64,000 nt of DNA from Eukaryota sp. TZLM1-RC (taxonomy: Eukaryota; Metamonada: BaSk clade), in contig JAUPSS010000007.1 of assembly GCA_040285825.1 (NCBI GenBank), positions 3,052,469 to 3,116,468 on the forward strand. Reading direction: 5' to 3'. The notes under the pieces are model-generated. The model saw only the letters and a program-made list of their open reading frames with translations. It did not search any database and was not told the DNA's origin. Positions 32,402 through 42,349 of this stretch are shown piece after piece. The translations under genes were made by a program, and so were the position numbers. The number at the start of each line of letters is the position of its first letter. The stretch's first letter is position 1.

Positions 32402-35400
32402 AGCTAACAAATTTTTATTCAACAAAAAAATATGAAATACACAATTAAAACTCCACATCCTCAAAACCTGCCTCCCCTACATCAAAACAATTAATTGCTA
32501 AAGATTCAGAAAATTTCCCAAAAGAAGATAGTGAATCAGAAATTAGTTTTACCATTCCCTTAAAAATAGAAAATACAATCCTGTTTTGTCAGTAAACACG
32601 ATTGAAAATTCTTCCAGTTCTTTCCTTTACAACTACAACAAAATCCTCAAGGAAAGCCATAGCAGCCTTACCCAAAGATCCAAGCAAAGAAAAAACAAAT
32701 AGACATAAATTATATTGGGCATGAAAATTTTCATTAACCGAGGAAATGGGTTTCGCATATTTAGCAATTTTATATTTTTCGCCTTCAAGAAGAGGATTAT
32801 TTACATCCGAGTTAATGAGATGTTCGTTAGAGGAATTACAAGGGTGAATAAACATGGCGTCCAAAATAGTAAAACTACCATTTAAACCAGGAACAACTAG
32901 ATCACCTCTAGTGAAACCCATAAAAGCTCTGTTGTAACGCGTACTATCAATATTGGGATCATCAAGAATTAATTTTGATAACAGCGGTTCTAAAAAGAAA
33001 TCTCGATATGATTTGCACATTACATAAATTTGGTTCCTGACGTTTTTATGCACTTTGCTTCTAAACGTAATGAAATGTTTACAGTTCAAAAGATGAGTAA
33101 ACAAAAGAGGTTTACCACATTTACAAGTTCAATGATTGGGCAAATTGTTTGGCCACAGAAAACAACGAAAACACATGTTTAGAAGCCATTCATTGTTTTT
33201 TAACAAAAGTCCATAAACAGAGGGAACTTGAGTTACTAAAGCAGCAGCTGAACTATCACGAATATCCTTTAAAAAATTACCGAAAGCGGGATTTTAGTTT
33301 TGGCCAAGCCAAGTCTTACTTCATAATCCAAGCCTTCATATAATTTAACCAAATGCTGCTGAAGCTTTTTCAAGCAAAAACGTAAATTTGGAAGTGATCG
33401 GGTGGGAATTTCTTGAACATTTTGAGAAAACACTGAATCCAGATATCACTAGGCAAATTTTCTAATTCAAATTGCAGTTGATTCAAGTAAAAATTTGATT
33501 CACCATTGATCAGATGAACATCAAAAGGGAACCTTTGGAAAAATTCAAAAACAAAATTTTTACCACCTTCCAAAAATGTTGCTTTACACAGAATCGAAGA
33601 TTTGGTGAATCCAATGCCACCCAAATCTGCTGAGCAAAATACATGACTTCGAATCACAGATTCATTTACTTCTAATAAAGAAAAAAAAAATTTGACTCGA
33701 AGTTTGTTAAAAGATCTGCAAAAATTGACAGATACCGATGGGGGAGTTGACCTTAAAATATGAGTGAATTTTCCAGAATAACAAATTTTTAAAATAAAAA
33801 ATTTGATGTGTTTCTCAATGTCACATTCAGCAATAAAACTAAGATCCTTGTCAAACTTCTCCAATAAATTGTTTAAGTGGGAATAAATTTCATCCAAATT
33901 GCCAAGCCAACATCCAAGAAACTTAAAAGCTTGTTGGTCATAATTGATAAAAGGAATCTGAGCTCCACCAATCATCAAATATTGTTTTTCTCTACCAATC
34001 AAGAGACATTTAGATGGGTTCAAAGCTAAACCAATTTCTTTGTATTTCGCCGCAATGTCTTCAGAAACCCTAGAAATGCTTTCAAAAGAACCAATAATAG
34101 AAATGTCATCCATATAGGCAACAATACGCAAATCAGGGAAATCTTGTTGTGTCATTTTAATAATATTATGAATAGCCAAACAAAACAGCAAAGGGCCAAG
34201 AGGATCACCTTGTTTCACACCAGAAGAAGATTCAAGGGTAAAGGAGTCAAATATTTAGTCTGATTTTTTCCATAAAATAAATAAAAATATGCAGAAAGTT
34301 CAGGAAAATCATGAAGAAGCACATCAAAAATACAATCACGTTTCACAGAATTGAAAGCATTTTTGAAATCCAAATTGAAAATATATTGATGATGTTGACT
34401 ATTGAAAAAAACATCTGAAGTCATTGAAGCAACAGAAGCACCTTCAACAGTTTTTATACCAAATTGGAAAGGCTTCAAATAGTCCCTTGCTTTAGTAGAA
34501 ATTCTGTTAAAAATAAGCGAAGAAAGCAATCTGGTTAATGACTCTCCAAAGGCAATTGGTCTAACTCCATCAGGTTTGTCACCTTTATCAGGTTTAACTA
34601 AAGCAACTAAACGGGCAGCAGTCAATTCAGGCGGAGGAACATAATTTAAACACATTAAATTTTGAAAATAGGAAGCAAGATCCTCAACAATTTCAGGAGC
34701 ATTTTTACAGGCAGTTTTCAACAAATCAAAGGAAATGCCTGAAGGACCAGCAGCTTTTCCTTTTGGTAATTCAGCAACGGCATTCAATACTTCTTGAGCC
34801 TGAAATGGATTTTCGAGCCAATATTGACAAATAGAAGGCTTACTGGGGCAACAATTTTCAGGTGGATGGAGGGATTTCAATTTTTCAACAGTTTCGAGAT
34901 TGTTATCAGCCAGTTTTCCTGAAAAAATATTTTTTAATCCACTTCCATATCTACCTCTCAAAAACAATTTTCTTGCTTCAAAAGATGAATTAGCTTTTCT
35001 CTGTTTTGGTTTGTCATTAATTTTTTTCTTATTCTTTTTGGCAAAGAATTTCCAAAATCTTGTTATTTTCCATTTGTTCAATTTCAATTGCGAAGAAAAA
35101 AAACGCATTTCCATTGACATAGGAACAGAACTGGCAGGACTCACCTCTACAGGAATTTTAACAGGTGCACGAAGAGAATCACTTGTTTGACAGTCAAAAC
35201 AAAACAACAGAGGGCGACCATTAGAAGAGTTAGAGAGAAACTTTTTGCAAAAAGGACAATTAAGTTTCAAGACATTATCCGTAGGATCCGGAGCAACAGT
35301 TTTTGGTAAATGAGTTTGATCAATATTTAAATCATAATTAACATCATCAGCAGAAACATTGGGAACAGGAGGAAGAATCAGTTCGGATGGCGTTTGCAAA

Positions 35401-35805
35401 CTATTAACAATAGAAATATTGGTTTTCAGTCTCATTTTTTCGGTAATAACATCAGGACATTTTCTAATGTTATGACCAACCTTGCTACATTTGGAACAGG
35501 TATGTCTTCTTTTTTGCACTTTTTCAGGCGTAATATCAGGGGCATCACACAAAGGCAAAATTGTCTTTTTTAAAAATTTTCAAATTTTTTTGAGAAGAAT
35601 TTCGAGCATAGCTTGAAGGGTGGGGAAAGTGGAAAAGTGAAGGGGATGAGCTTGATCTGATGGGTAGAATCTTTGCTTGGGCGTTCCAATCAGTATCAGA
35701 GTCACTATCAGTCAATGGCATCGTTTTGGCAAAGACACAGTACAACTTGGACGCCGTGACAGAAAGTGAAATATGAGAGGGTTGACCAGGGGAGGGAGAA
35801 AAAAA
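32402..35805 (-). mobile_element. Family F2 non-LTR retrotransposon, near full length (about 3.4 kb)
   Basis: Minus strand. The leader begins at about 35800 and shares its 5' end with the element at 19805. ORF: MPLTDSDSDTDWNAQ, then a shift near 35550, knuckle CSKCSKVGHNIRKC (C-x2-C-x4-H-x4-C), ribbon CPFC...CFDC, and ITRFWKFFAKKNKKK. Reverse transcriptase follows: KAAGPSGISFDLLKTA, VRPIAFGESLTRLLSSLIFN, LDFKNAFNSVKRD, KQGDPLGPLLF and AYMDDISIIG (YMDD at 34105-34116), with a frameshift at about 34215. Then linker, finger CKCGKPLLFTHLLNCKHF, endonuclease TRGDLVVPGL...ILDAM...GEKYKIAKYAKP, C-terminus CFDVGEAGFEDVEF and a 3' end with GTTGAATAAAAA. About four breaks. It is the only copy here that retains every domain. 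Confidence 0.9.
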
Positions 35806-36470
35806 AGATGTTTTGTTTTTATTTACAAACACACCATCTTTATTTCTGATTGTTTCAGTTTTATTTAATGGAATTAGAATGAAATCGTGGCGTGGTTTCA
35901 ATGTAATGTTATCTTTTTGATAAACATTTCCATTTTTTTCAAAATCATCAATTGTTAATCCCAATTTAATTTAATCATTTCTTTTCAATAAATCAACTCG
36001 TTTGCAAATTAAGTCTTGTAAATAAAATTTGTTTCAACATATCCATAATTGAATACAACTTCATTATTTTGTGTTTTACACAAAAACACATCATTATCAC
36101 AATCATTTGAGGTAAACTCGCGCATTTCATTTTTTACCACTTGACTTGGAATAATCCATTTTGTGATGTGATTACCGATTTCAATAATTAAATCGTAATT
36201 ACATTGTTTCAACATACCAATCACTAATGCATTTATGATTTTGTCTATGTAATTTTCATGAACATTAAAATCAAAATCATGATTTAAACATGTTTCTGGA
36301 TTTTTCTCAAACTTTTTTGATAAGTAATTTGAAATTTCATGTGGTAACATTACATCAAATAATTTTGTTTCTAAATTTGGTGGAATATATTCATAGAAAT
36401 CAACACAGTAACAATTTCGGATTAATTTAATTTTTTCATTATCATCATCCAATAAATCAAGATGATGTCC
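35806..36470 (-). pseudogene. Unidentified coding fragment (two open pieces)
   Basis: Minus strand. 36470-36009 is open and protein-like: HHLDLLDDDNEKIKLIRNCY, then PHEISNYLSKKFEKNPETC and EIGNHITKWIIPSQVVKNEM, ending ETNFIYKT. After stops, 35964-35806 reads TIDDFEKNGNVYQKDNITLK, then PRHDFILIPLN and NKDGVFVNKNK up to the 5' end of the F2 element. Composition is Asn/Lys/Ile-rich. I do not recognise it. It abuts the truncated saposin-like gene at about 36470 and probably comes from a different locus. Confidence 0.4.
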
Positions 36471-37296
36471 AGACACATACTGTACAACCGAGGTCATTGT
36501 CAGCAGCTTGTTTAATGGGTTCCTTACAGGGACCAATAGATGAGCATACAACTTCAGGAGGGAATCGATCGACAAGCATTTCAATGATCATATGACCATA
36601 TTCTTGAATCATATTGTGGCAGACGGTTTGCATTGAATGGGGAACAACATTGCAAACTTGTTAAACGAATTGGATGATTTCTTCTTCAGTGGTTTCATCA
36701 GTGATCTTGGCTTCAATAGTGCCAATGACCCAGGTATAGATTGAACATTGAATAGAATTGTTCTCGGTTGCAGTTTCCATCTTTTTCTTGCACAACTTGA
36801 TTTCTTTACAAATCTTTTGTGTGGGGTACTTGGCCAATAAAGGGTCAACAATGGAGTCAGAGTATGTTTCCATTATTTCTTCACACATGGTATGGAGGAG
36901 TGATCCAACATTCTTGCAGACATGCATGAGAGCTTCACGAATTTCTTCACGGGTGGCATCATCGTCGAGTTTGGCTTCCAAGGCACCAATGATGAAAGCA
37001 CATGTGGAACAACCAAAGTCGTTATCGGGGAGGATCTGTGGAAAGGCATGATTGGCCAAAAGTTTGCTTGGAGGGAAGTCCTGGATTGTAATAAACGGGT
37101 GCCGGTGCATGAAGTCATTGCTTGAAGTGCCATTTTCATGGGGATTCTTATGTAGCACGATATGCCCAAAATTGAGTAATAAATGGTGGTCTAGATGGGG
37201 CACATATAGATCGTAACAAATATGTGAAATATGTTGTGTGAAATGGCACCTACCATTAGTAGTAATGATGACCAAAGGGAAATAGAAATTATTCAT
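36471..37296 (-). pseudogene. Saposin-B domain protein gene, broken
   Basis: Minus strand. A full saposin-B domain has six cysteines: FGCSTCAFIIGALEAKLDDD, HVCKNVGSLLHTMCEE and KICKEIKLC. A second begins IQCSIYTWVIGTIEAK, with Tyr in place of the second Cys. It meets an in-frame TAA at 36661-36663 and then continues coherently (VCNVVPHSMQTVCHNM, then CSSIGPC). A third domain begins GCTVCVW and is cut at about 36470. Saposin-like proteins bind or perturb lipid membranes in lysosomes or secretions. ATG 37296 is the first available, but no signal peptide follows, so the true first exon is lost or unidentified. The F1 insertion at 37307 lies directly upstream. TAA is a normal stop elsewhere here, so this is treated as a pseudogene. 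Confidence 0.75.
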
Positions 37297-37306
37297 TGGC
37301 AATTTT

Positions 37307-37850
37307 TTAATTTATTGAATTTGCACACTTGATTAAATTAAATCATAACTAATGGGACGACTATCATTAAACCAAGATTTCCTCTACAAAATCTTGATTT
37401 GCTTGCTGTCTAGCTAAAGCTTCTCTAATTCGATTGAAAAACCGCGGTAATCTATTGATAATGGCAAATTGAATCCGTGAACGCCATAAAAAAATATCAA
37501 ATCTTTTCATTGTTTTTTCTTTCACCATTTTTTGGAAGTCATCCAAAAAAGTTTCTGCTTCAACTGATAATCTTCCATTTATCGAAAATGGGAAAGCAAT
37601 AAAAACCAGCTGTGTATTTCTATCGATATTTGCATCTTCAATTTCTTTATCATATTTTCTATGTTTTTCTTTTGCTTTAAAATCCAGAGCAGCCACAGGA
37701 TTAAGTTTTCTTCTGTGAACCAAAGTATCGTTTGCAACATTACATGAGACAAAGTCAACAATAGCTTCAGAATTATCAATCCAATCACAGTATACATCAC
37801 CTCTATCATCAGAACCAAAATTATTCAGAGAAAGTGTTTCTTTCAGCAGT
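37307..37850 (-). mobile_element. Family F1 retrotransposon, 5'-truncated, with 11-bp target-site duplication
   Basis: TTGGCAATTTT at 37296-37306 and 37851-37861 flanks it. Minus-strand endonuclease from LLKETLSLNNFGSDDRGDVY to QDFVEEILV (stop at 37367), with an open frame throughout, then a 3' UTR ending CAATAAAT plus TAA. It is a recent insertion between the saposin-like gene and the RING-like fragment, into what was probably a shared upstream region. Confidence 0.95.
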
Positions 37851-37884
37851 TTGGCAATTTTGGTAATCATCATATTTTCTCATA

Positions 37885-38019
37885 ATGCTCTCGTGTCCAC
37901 ATTGTTCAATGGATTTCAACGAAGAGTCTCGTGTGCCATTGGTAGTTTGTAGTCATCGCCATAGTGTATGCGGTGTAATTAACAATAACATAAAATCATT
38001 ATTGAACTGCGACTTTTAG
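37885..38019 (+). pseudogene. RING-finger gene fragment, 44 aa
   Basis: ATG 37885 to TAG 38019. The reading SCPHCSMDFNEESRVPLVVC, then SHRHSVCG has the first zinc ligands of a RING finger: C-x2-C, then C-x3-H-x2-C. The next expected C-x2-C ligand is missing (CGVI). RING proteins are ubiquitin ligases. It is too short to be functional and looks like the 5' end of a truncated gene. The following 60 bp show no continuation, and a retrotransposon scrap starts at about 38080. Confidence 0.5.
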
Positions 38020-38079
38020 TGAAATTGAGTCACCCAAGACAGTTTCTATACCATTTGATCTGCTTATATTTCAAAAATT

Positions 38080-38176
38080 TCTCATCGTGCGTGCTTAAGT
38101 CCTAAGTTTGCTGGAGTTGGCTCTTCAAAAGCACCATATTTATGCGCAAGTGCTTTCGGTGACAGCATGAAAAATT
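38080..38176 (+). mobile_element. Family F4 retrotransposon scrap
   Basis: About 95 bp reading SPKFAGVGSSKAPYLCASAF, matching the linker region of F4 (SPKFGGVGFSKAEYLCKSAF at 43750). Confidence 0.7.
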
Positions 38177-38231
38177 GACACCAGCTGTAAGGAAAATAAG
38201 ATTTTGACATGGTTTTGAATCTCGATTAAAA

Positions 38232-38725
38232 TTGTATTTATTGAATTTGCACACTTAATTAAAATAACTCGATACTAATGGGCGACTATCATTGAACCAA
38301 GATTTCCTCTACAAAATCTTGATCTGCTTGCTGTATAGCTAAAGCATCTCTTATTCGATTGAAAAACCGTGGTAATCTATTAATAATGGTAAATTGAATT
38401 CAACTCAATCGAATTTTGGAGGAACGTGATGCTAGAATTGCCAAGTTGGAAAAAAAGAATGCTCTGGAACAAGCCTACAATGCCACCATTGCGCAGAAAA
38501 CTACCGAAGTTGCCAACCTTAGACCTACCATTGATGAATCGGAAAAGCAAAATACTCTATGAACCAAAGTATCATTTGCAACATTACATGAAACAAAGTC
38601 AACAATAGCTTCAGAAGTATCAATCCAATCACAGTATACATCACCTCAATCATCAGAACCAACATTGTTCAGAGAAAGTGTTTCCTTCAGCACGGCCTCT
38701 TTGATACACGTTATCCTTGCAGTTC
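38232..38725 (-). mobile_element. Family F1 retrotransposon with a foreign internal segment
   Basis: 38232-38400 is the F1 3' end in minus orientation and 38561-38725 is F1 finger-to-endonuclease sequence, same strand. Between them, where F1 should have about 260 bp of endonuclease, lie about 160 bp that are not F1 (see 38401-38560). No convincing target-site duplication is seen at the outer edges. Diverged from the younger F1 copies. Confidence 0.85.
38401..38560 (+). pseudogene. Captured coiled-coil coding fragment inside an F1 copy
   Basis: Plus strand, opposite to the host element, one frame is open and reads QLNRILEERDARIAKLEKKN, then ALEQAYNATIAQKTTEVANL and RPTIDESEKQ before a TGA. 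The heptad pattern (L/I/A at a and d positions) is that of a coiled coil. GC content is higher than in the flanking F1. It has no start codon and no counterpart elsewhere in the window. A host gene origin is inferred. Confidence 0.6.
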
Positions 38726-39186
38726 ATTATTTAATCAGTATGTCAATGTCACATTTGTATGATCTACGAACAAATAATAATGAGGTTGTTGCATTTTCCG
38801 TTGGTTCTGGAAATTGGACAGTTAGAAATTCATTTAGAACAAATAAACGTTCTTAGATGTTATCAGAGAATGAATATGTGGATGAATATTGTGGAAAATC
38901 AATAGAAGAAATCAAATTTTTATTAAAAGTTTATAATGAATACAAAACACAAGAAAATCTCCACTTTAAAATTATGACGTACAATTTGGACAAAAAATAT
39001 TCTTATAGGTTACAAATTAATTTAGATGTTTATATTGAAAGATTAAAACAAACTAAAAGAACAAATTGTATCAAAACACCATCAATTGTTAATGGAAAGT
39101 TTGTCTTGGACAATAAAATTATTTATACACTGCAAATTGTTATTGTTAACTTTTGTTGCAATTTTTTAAACAATACCTCGAATTAA
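38726..39186 (+). pseudogene. Unidentified coding fragment interrupted by one stop
   Basis: From about 38735 the plus strand reads MSMSHLYDLRTNNNEVVAFS, then VGSGNWTVRNSFRTNKRS, a TAG at 38854, and then in the same frame MLSENEYVDEYCGKSIEEIK, YNEYKTQENLHFKIMTYNLD and RLKQTKRTNCIKTPSIVNGK. The Lys/Asn/Tyr-rich composition resembles the unknown fragment at 35806-36470. Not recognised. It may be a decaying gene, or two short exons. Confidence 0.35.
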
Positions 39187-39318
39187 TAAGTTTTTTTATT
39201 GTATGTGCTGCACATTGTCTAGAAAGCATTTACTCCAGAGTTCAGAGGGCAAGCATTCAAATGCATTCTGCTCAAAACCGCAAGAAAACATTTCGCACAT
39301 CATCACAATTTCTCTATA

Positions 39319-41970
39319 ATGCGTCAAAATCAAGATAGTTTGCCTGGTGATAGCGCTATCATTTCGTGTTTTGGAAAGGAGAGTCGTGATCTAGGTCGTC
39401 CAAACCCTCCTCTCAATCACGAGCTTGAAGCCCCGGTTGCATTTCAACCAGTGGGAAGCCAAAATAGCTGCTCACAGGATGCTTCCGATGTTTGCCATGA
39501 CTCCATCTCAACTACCATGGAACTCTCCTCCACTGTTGATGAAGAATTACGATCTCCCTCTAATTGCTCTGTTCATCACATCCTATTTTCAGACTTATCA
39601 CGTAGTTTTCCGCAATCCACCTCTCCTCCCCATTCTTCCGATCCACAACCTGACCGAACACCCGACTCAAATGCACATAATGGATGTCCTCTACAGCATG
39701 CCCCGTCAGATTCTCCTTTAGATCACCCCTCTCTATGTGACCAACAACCAGCACACTTCCCCGAACGATCGGAACGAATGGGTGGGGTTAAGTCCATTTC
39801 ATGCAGTGATTTTTGCTCACTGCTTCTCACCTATTCTGGTGAAGTTTATGCTTGGGGGAGGTGTGGTGATGGTCAAGTTCCTCCTAATATACCAGCAATA
39901 TTCAAACCACCGGTCAAACTTCCAATCAACAACATAATTTCCATTTCAGCTGACTTGGACCATTGCTTTGCCCTTTCTTCGGATGGCTTGTTGTATGGTT
40001 GGGGCAATCGGGGTAATGATCATGCAGTAATGATGCCACCAAAAATTACTCTTATCAACAGCCCTTATTTTTTCAAGGAAATTTACAGTAGCAATAATCA
40101 TTCAAAATCATTTGGATTGACTGCAGAAGGAAAAGTTATTCAGTTAGGTAATGGTACTTTTAAGCCAATACAAGGGATCAACATACACAGTCTTGGTTTT
40201 AGTTCTGCCTGTCTGGACTCAATCGATGTCAACTTCTTCGTTCTTACAAATGATAATTCTGATAGTACTAAGTATGTTTCATTTGTTGAGATTCCAGTTG
40301 ACAATTACATTTTGCCAACCAAACCGTCATTGAGTTACTTTCTGCTTGGTTCCAATTCTTTGTTGGTCATTGACTCTAATGGTGGTGTTTGGAGGTTTGA
40401 GTCTTTTAATAACAAACCCACAAAAGTTTCAGGGTTGAGCAACATTGTCTCTATTATTGGTTCCAAAGATGATTTTTGTGCCGCCACTGATACTGATGGT
40501 AAAGTTTTTGTTTGGGGTAGGTTGAGCAGATTCAGTGATCTTTATGAAGATAGTGAGCAACCAAGATGCATAGAAGCTTTCACCAATATAGAAGGTGTTT
40601 CCTTAGGTCACGACTTCCTTTTTGCCTACAACAAAAACACTGTTTGGGCCTGGGGAAAAAACGATGAAGGTCAATTAGGTACAGGTGATTTGATTGATCG
40701 ATTTCAACCTGCCAAATTATCATTTGGTTCAGAAATACTTGGAACTTTTCATCAGCCAAAGCAGCCTTTGGATAGCATGTTTAGTGGTCTAATCAGATTA
40801 ATTTACTTTGAATATTTACAATATTTGAAAAACTTGTTTGGTAACCATCCATATACAAAAGCCAGATTCTATACCAAATGTTCAGTGAGTAAAAAGGTGG
40901 CTAAATTTTCTAAAGAAGTGATCAATGGTTTTGAATTTTTGAAAAATCCACAACATTTAAATCTCAATGATTATGTTTGGGATTTACAATTGCAATTATC
41001 ATTTGCTTTCAATGGTCCCAGTGTTATTAATAGTCGAATTAAACATCTTGACATTGACTATCATACAGATGAATTTGATCCACAGTTCTTGTCATTTTTC
41101 CCAACTGTTGAGGTTGTTAAGCTTGGTGCAAAGTCAAGACATTATAGATGGCTATCCTTAAACTTGACACATTTATCAAATCTCAAATGTCTGGAGCTTA
41201 ATTGTTCATTCATTATAGAACAATTACCCCCTTCACTAGTGAAGTTGGTGCTTAAAGATGACTTTGAGGTTGCTGATTTAAGCTATCTTACAGCATTGAA
41301 AGAGCTGGTGTTATTTGATGGTTCTTCTTCAGAAAGAATATTAGAAGCACAAATTCCTTTGCCTCTTTCTATTACTAGATTGGAAGTTTGGTTGAGACAT
41401 CCTGTCAATATTGAAATTGAATTACCAAGCATTAAGGAATTGATAATTCATGAAGCAATTGATACCAATATCACTGAACAAAGGTTTCCCTCTTTGAAGT
41501 TTATTCAGTTGCTGGGACCGGAGAGAAATCTATCAATATCATCCTTATCTCCAACAAAACTTGATAATCAAGGTCTAATTAAAGCAACTAAATTAATCAA
41601 AAATGAATATTTAGTTGAATTATCTTGTTTTCCTTGGTGTTTTAAATATCCCTATTATCGCCTTTTTGCTCTTGCCCGTGCTCTGGAGAGGAATTCCACT
41701 CTGACTACATTGAATCTTGGGGGCAACAACATTACCTCTGAAGGCGCTAGTGCTCTCGCCCGTGCTCTGGAGAGGAATTCCACTCTGACTACATTGAATC
41801 TTATAAGCAGCAACATTACCTCTAAAGGCGCCCGTGCTCTTGCCCGTGCTCTGGAGAGGAATTCCACTCTGACTACATTGTATCTTGGGCGCAACAACAT
41901 TAGCAATTCAACCGCATCCAAACTTCAACAAATAGCATCTAATCGTGCTTCTCTTGAAATTTTTGTTTAA
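39319..41970 (+). CDS. RCC1-repeat plus leucine-rich-repeat protein, 883 aa
   Basis: Single uninterrupted frame from ATG 39319 to TAA 41970. Residues 1-155 are Ser/Pro-rich and disordered. Residues about 156-480 hold RCC1-type propeller repeats (GEVYAWGRCGDGQ at 175, KVFVWGRLSRF, TVWAWGKNDEGQLGTGD). Residues about 500-780 hold irregular leucine-rich repeats. Residues 784-867 are three consecutive 28-residue ribonuclease-inhibitor-type repeats (ALARALERNSTLTTLNL...NNI), almost identical in DNA as 84-bp units at 41668, 41752 and 41836. RCC1 propellers and leucine-rich repeats bind proteins, so a scaffold or ubiquitin-pathway adaptor role is possible but unproven. The first 86 bp of the ORF recur inverted at 42596-42681, 84 of 86 identical. 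Confidence 0.88.
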   Translation: MRQNQDSLPGDSAIISCFGKESRDLGRPNPPLNHELEAPVAFQPVGSQNSCSQDASDVCHDSISTTMELSSTVDEELRSPSNCSVHHILFSDLSRSFPQSTSPPHSSDPQPDRTPDSNAHNGCPLQHAPSDSPLDHPSLCDQQPAHFPERSERMGGVKSISCSDFCSLLLTYSGEVYAWGRCGDGQVPPNIPAIFKPPVKLPINNIISISADLDHCFALSSDGLLYGWGNRGNDHAVMMPPKITLINSPYFFKEIYSSNNHSKSFGLTAEGKVIQLGNGTFKPIQGINIHSLGFSSACLDSIDVNFFVLTNDNSDSTKYVSFVEIPVDNYILPTKPSLSYFLLGSNSLLVIDSNGGVWRFESFNNKPTKVSGLSNIVSIIGSKDDFCAATDTDGKVFVWGRLSRFSDLYEDSEQPRCIEAFTNIEGVSLGHDFLFAYNKNTVWAWGKNDEGQLGTGDLIDRFQPAKLSFGSEILGTFHQPKQPLDSMFSGLIRLIYFEYLQYLKNLFGNHPYTKARFYTKCSVSKKVAKFSKEVINGFEFLKNPQHLNLNDYVWDLQLQLSFAFNGPSVINSRIKHLDIDYHTDEFDPQFLSFFPTVEVVKLGAKSRHYRWLSLNLTHLSNLKCLELNCSFIIEQLPPSLVKLVLKDDFEVADLSYLTALKELVLFDGSSSERILEAQIPLPLSITRLEVWLRHPVNIEIELPSIKELIIHEAIDTNITEQRFPSLKFIQLLGPERNLSISSLSPTKLDNQGLIKATKLIKNEYLVELSCFPWCFKYPYYRLFALARALERNSTLTTLNLGGNNITSEGASALARALERNSTLTTLNLISSNITSKGARALARALERNSTLTTLYLGRNNISNSTASKLQQIASNRASLEIFV

Positions 41971-42349
41971 TAAAAACATTTCAATCACTTTTATTATCAA
42001 CACAAAATCAATTACAAGAATCGTCCAACACCAATACAAAACCCAATACAAACTAGAAAAAACAACATCAACAACTGCCAACATCGTAGTCCAGTGGGTT
42101 TGCTCTTCGTTCTCTGCTTTGGCAACAGGGTTCGAATCCTATCTGCTGCACTTCTGGCAAAAGAGGACCCCAAAGTTGGAGCCAGCATTTCCTTTCCCAC
42201 TTTCCGGGTCTGACTGCATGGTGCTTGATCAATGAGGGTGATTCTGAAGATTCTGCATTTTAGTTTTTTTGGATCTTGATTTTGCGTGTGATTCGGCAAA
42301 ATTTCCTTTTGTGAGAAAATTTTGTTTTATTTTTTTAAAACTGGAATAA
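41971..42349. other. Intergenic with a tRNA-like B-box
   Basis: Downstream of the RCC1 gene. GGTTCGAATCC at 42129-42139 is a perfect Pol III B-box, and TAGTCCAGTGGG about 40 bp upstream resembles an A-box. The acceptor arms do not pair and no anticodon stem can be drawn. It may be a decayed tRNA or the head of a tRNA-derived SINE. Nothing else is recognised. Confidence 0.4.

Noticed and set aside
36661-36663. TAA as a sense codon (variant genetic code) to explain the stop in the saposin-like gene
   Set aside because: TAA ends the dipeptidase and RCC1-LRR genes at the right place, so a pseudogene is simpler.
39560-41921. Frames overlapping the RCC1-LRR gene on both strands (including an Arg/Ala-rich minus frame at 41655)
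   Set aside because: Shadows of the real ORF and its 84-bp repeats.
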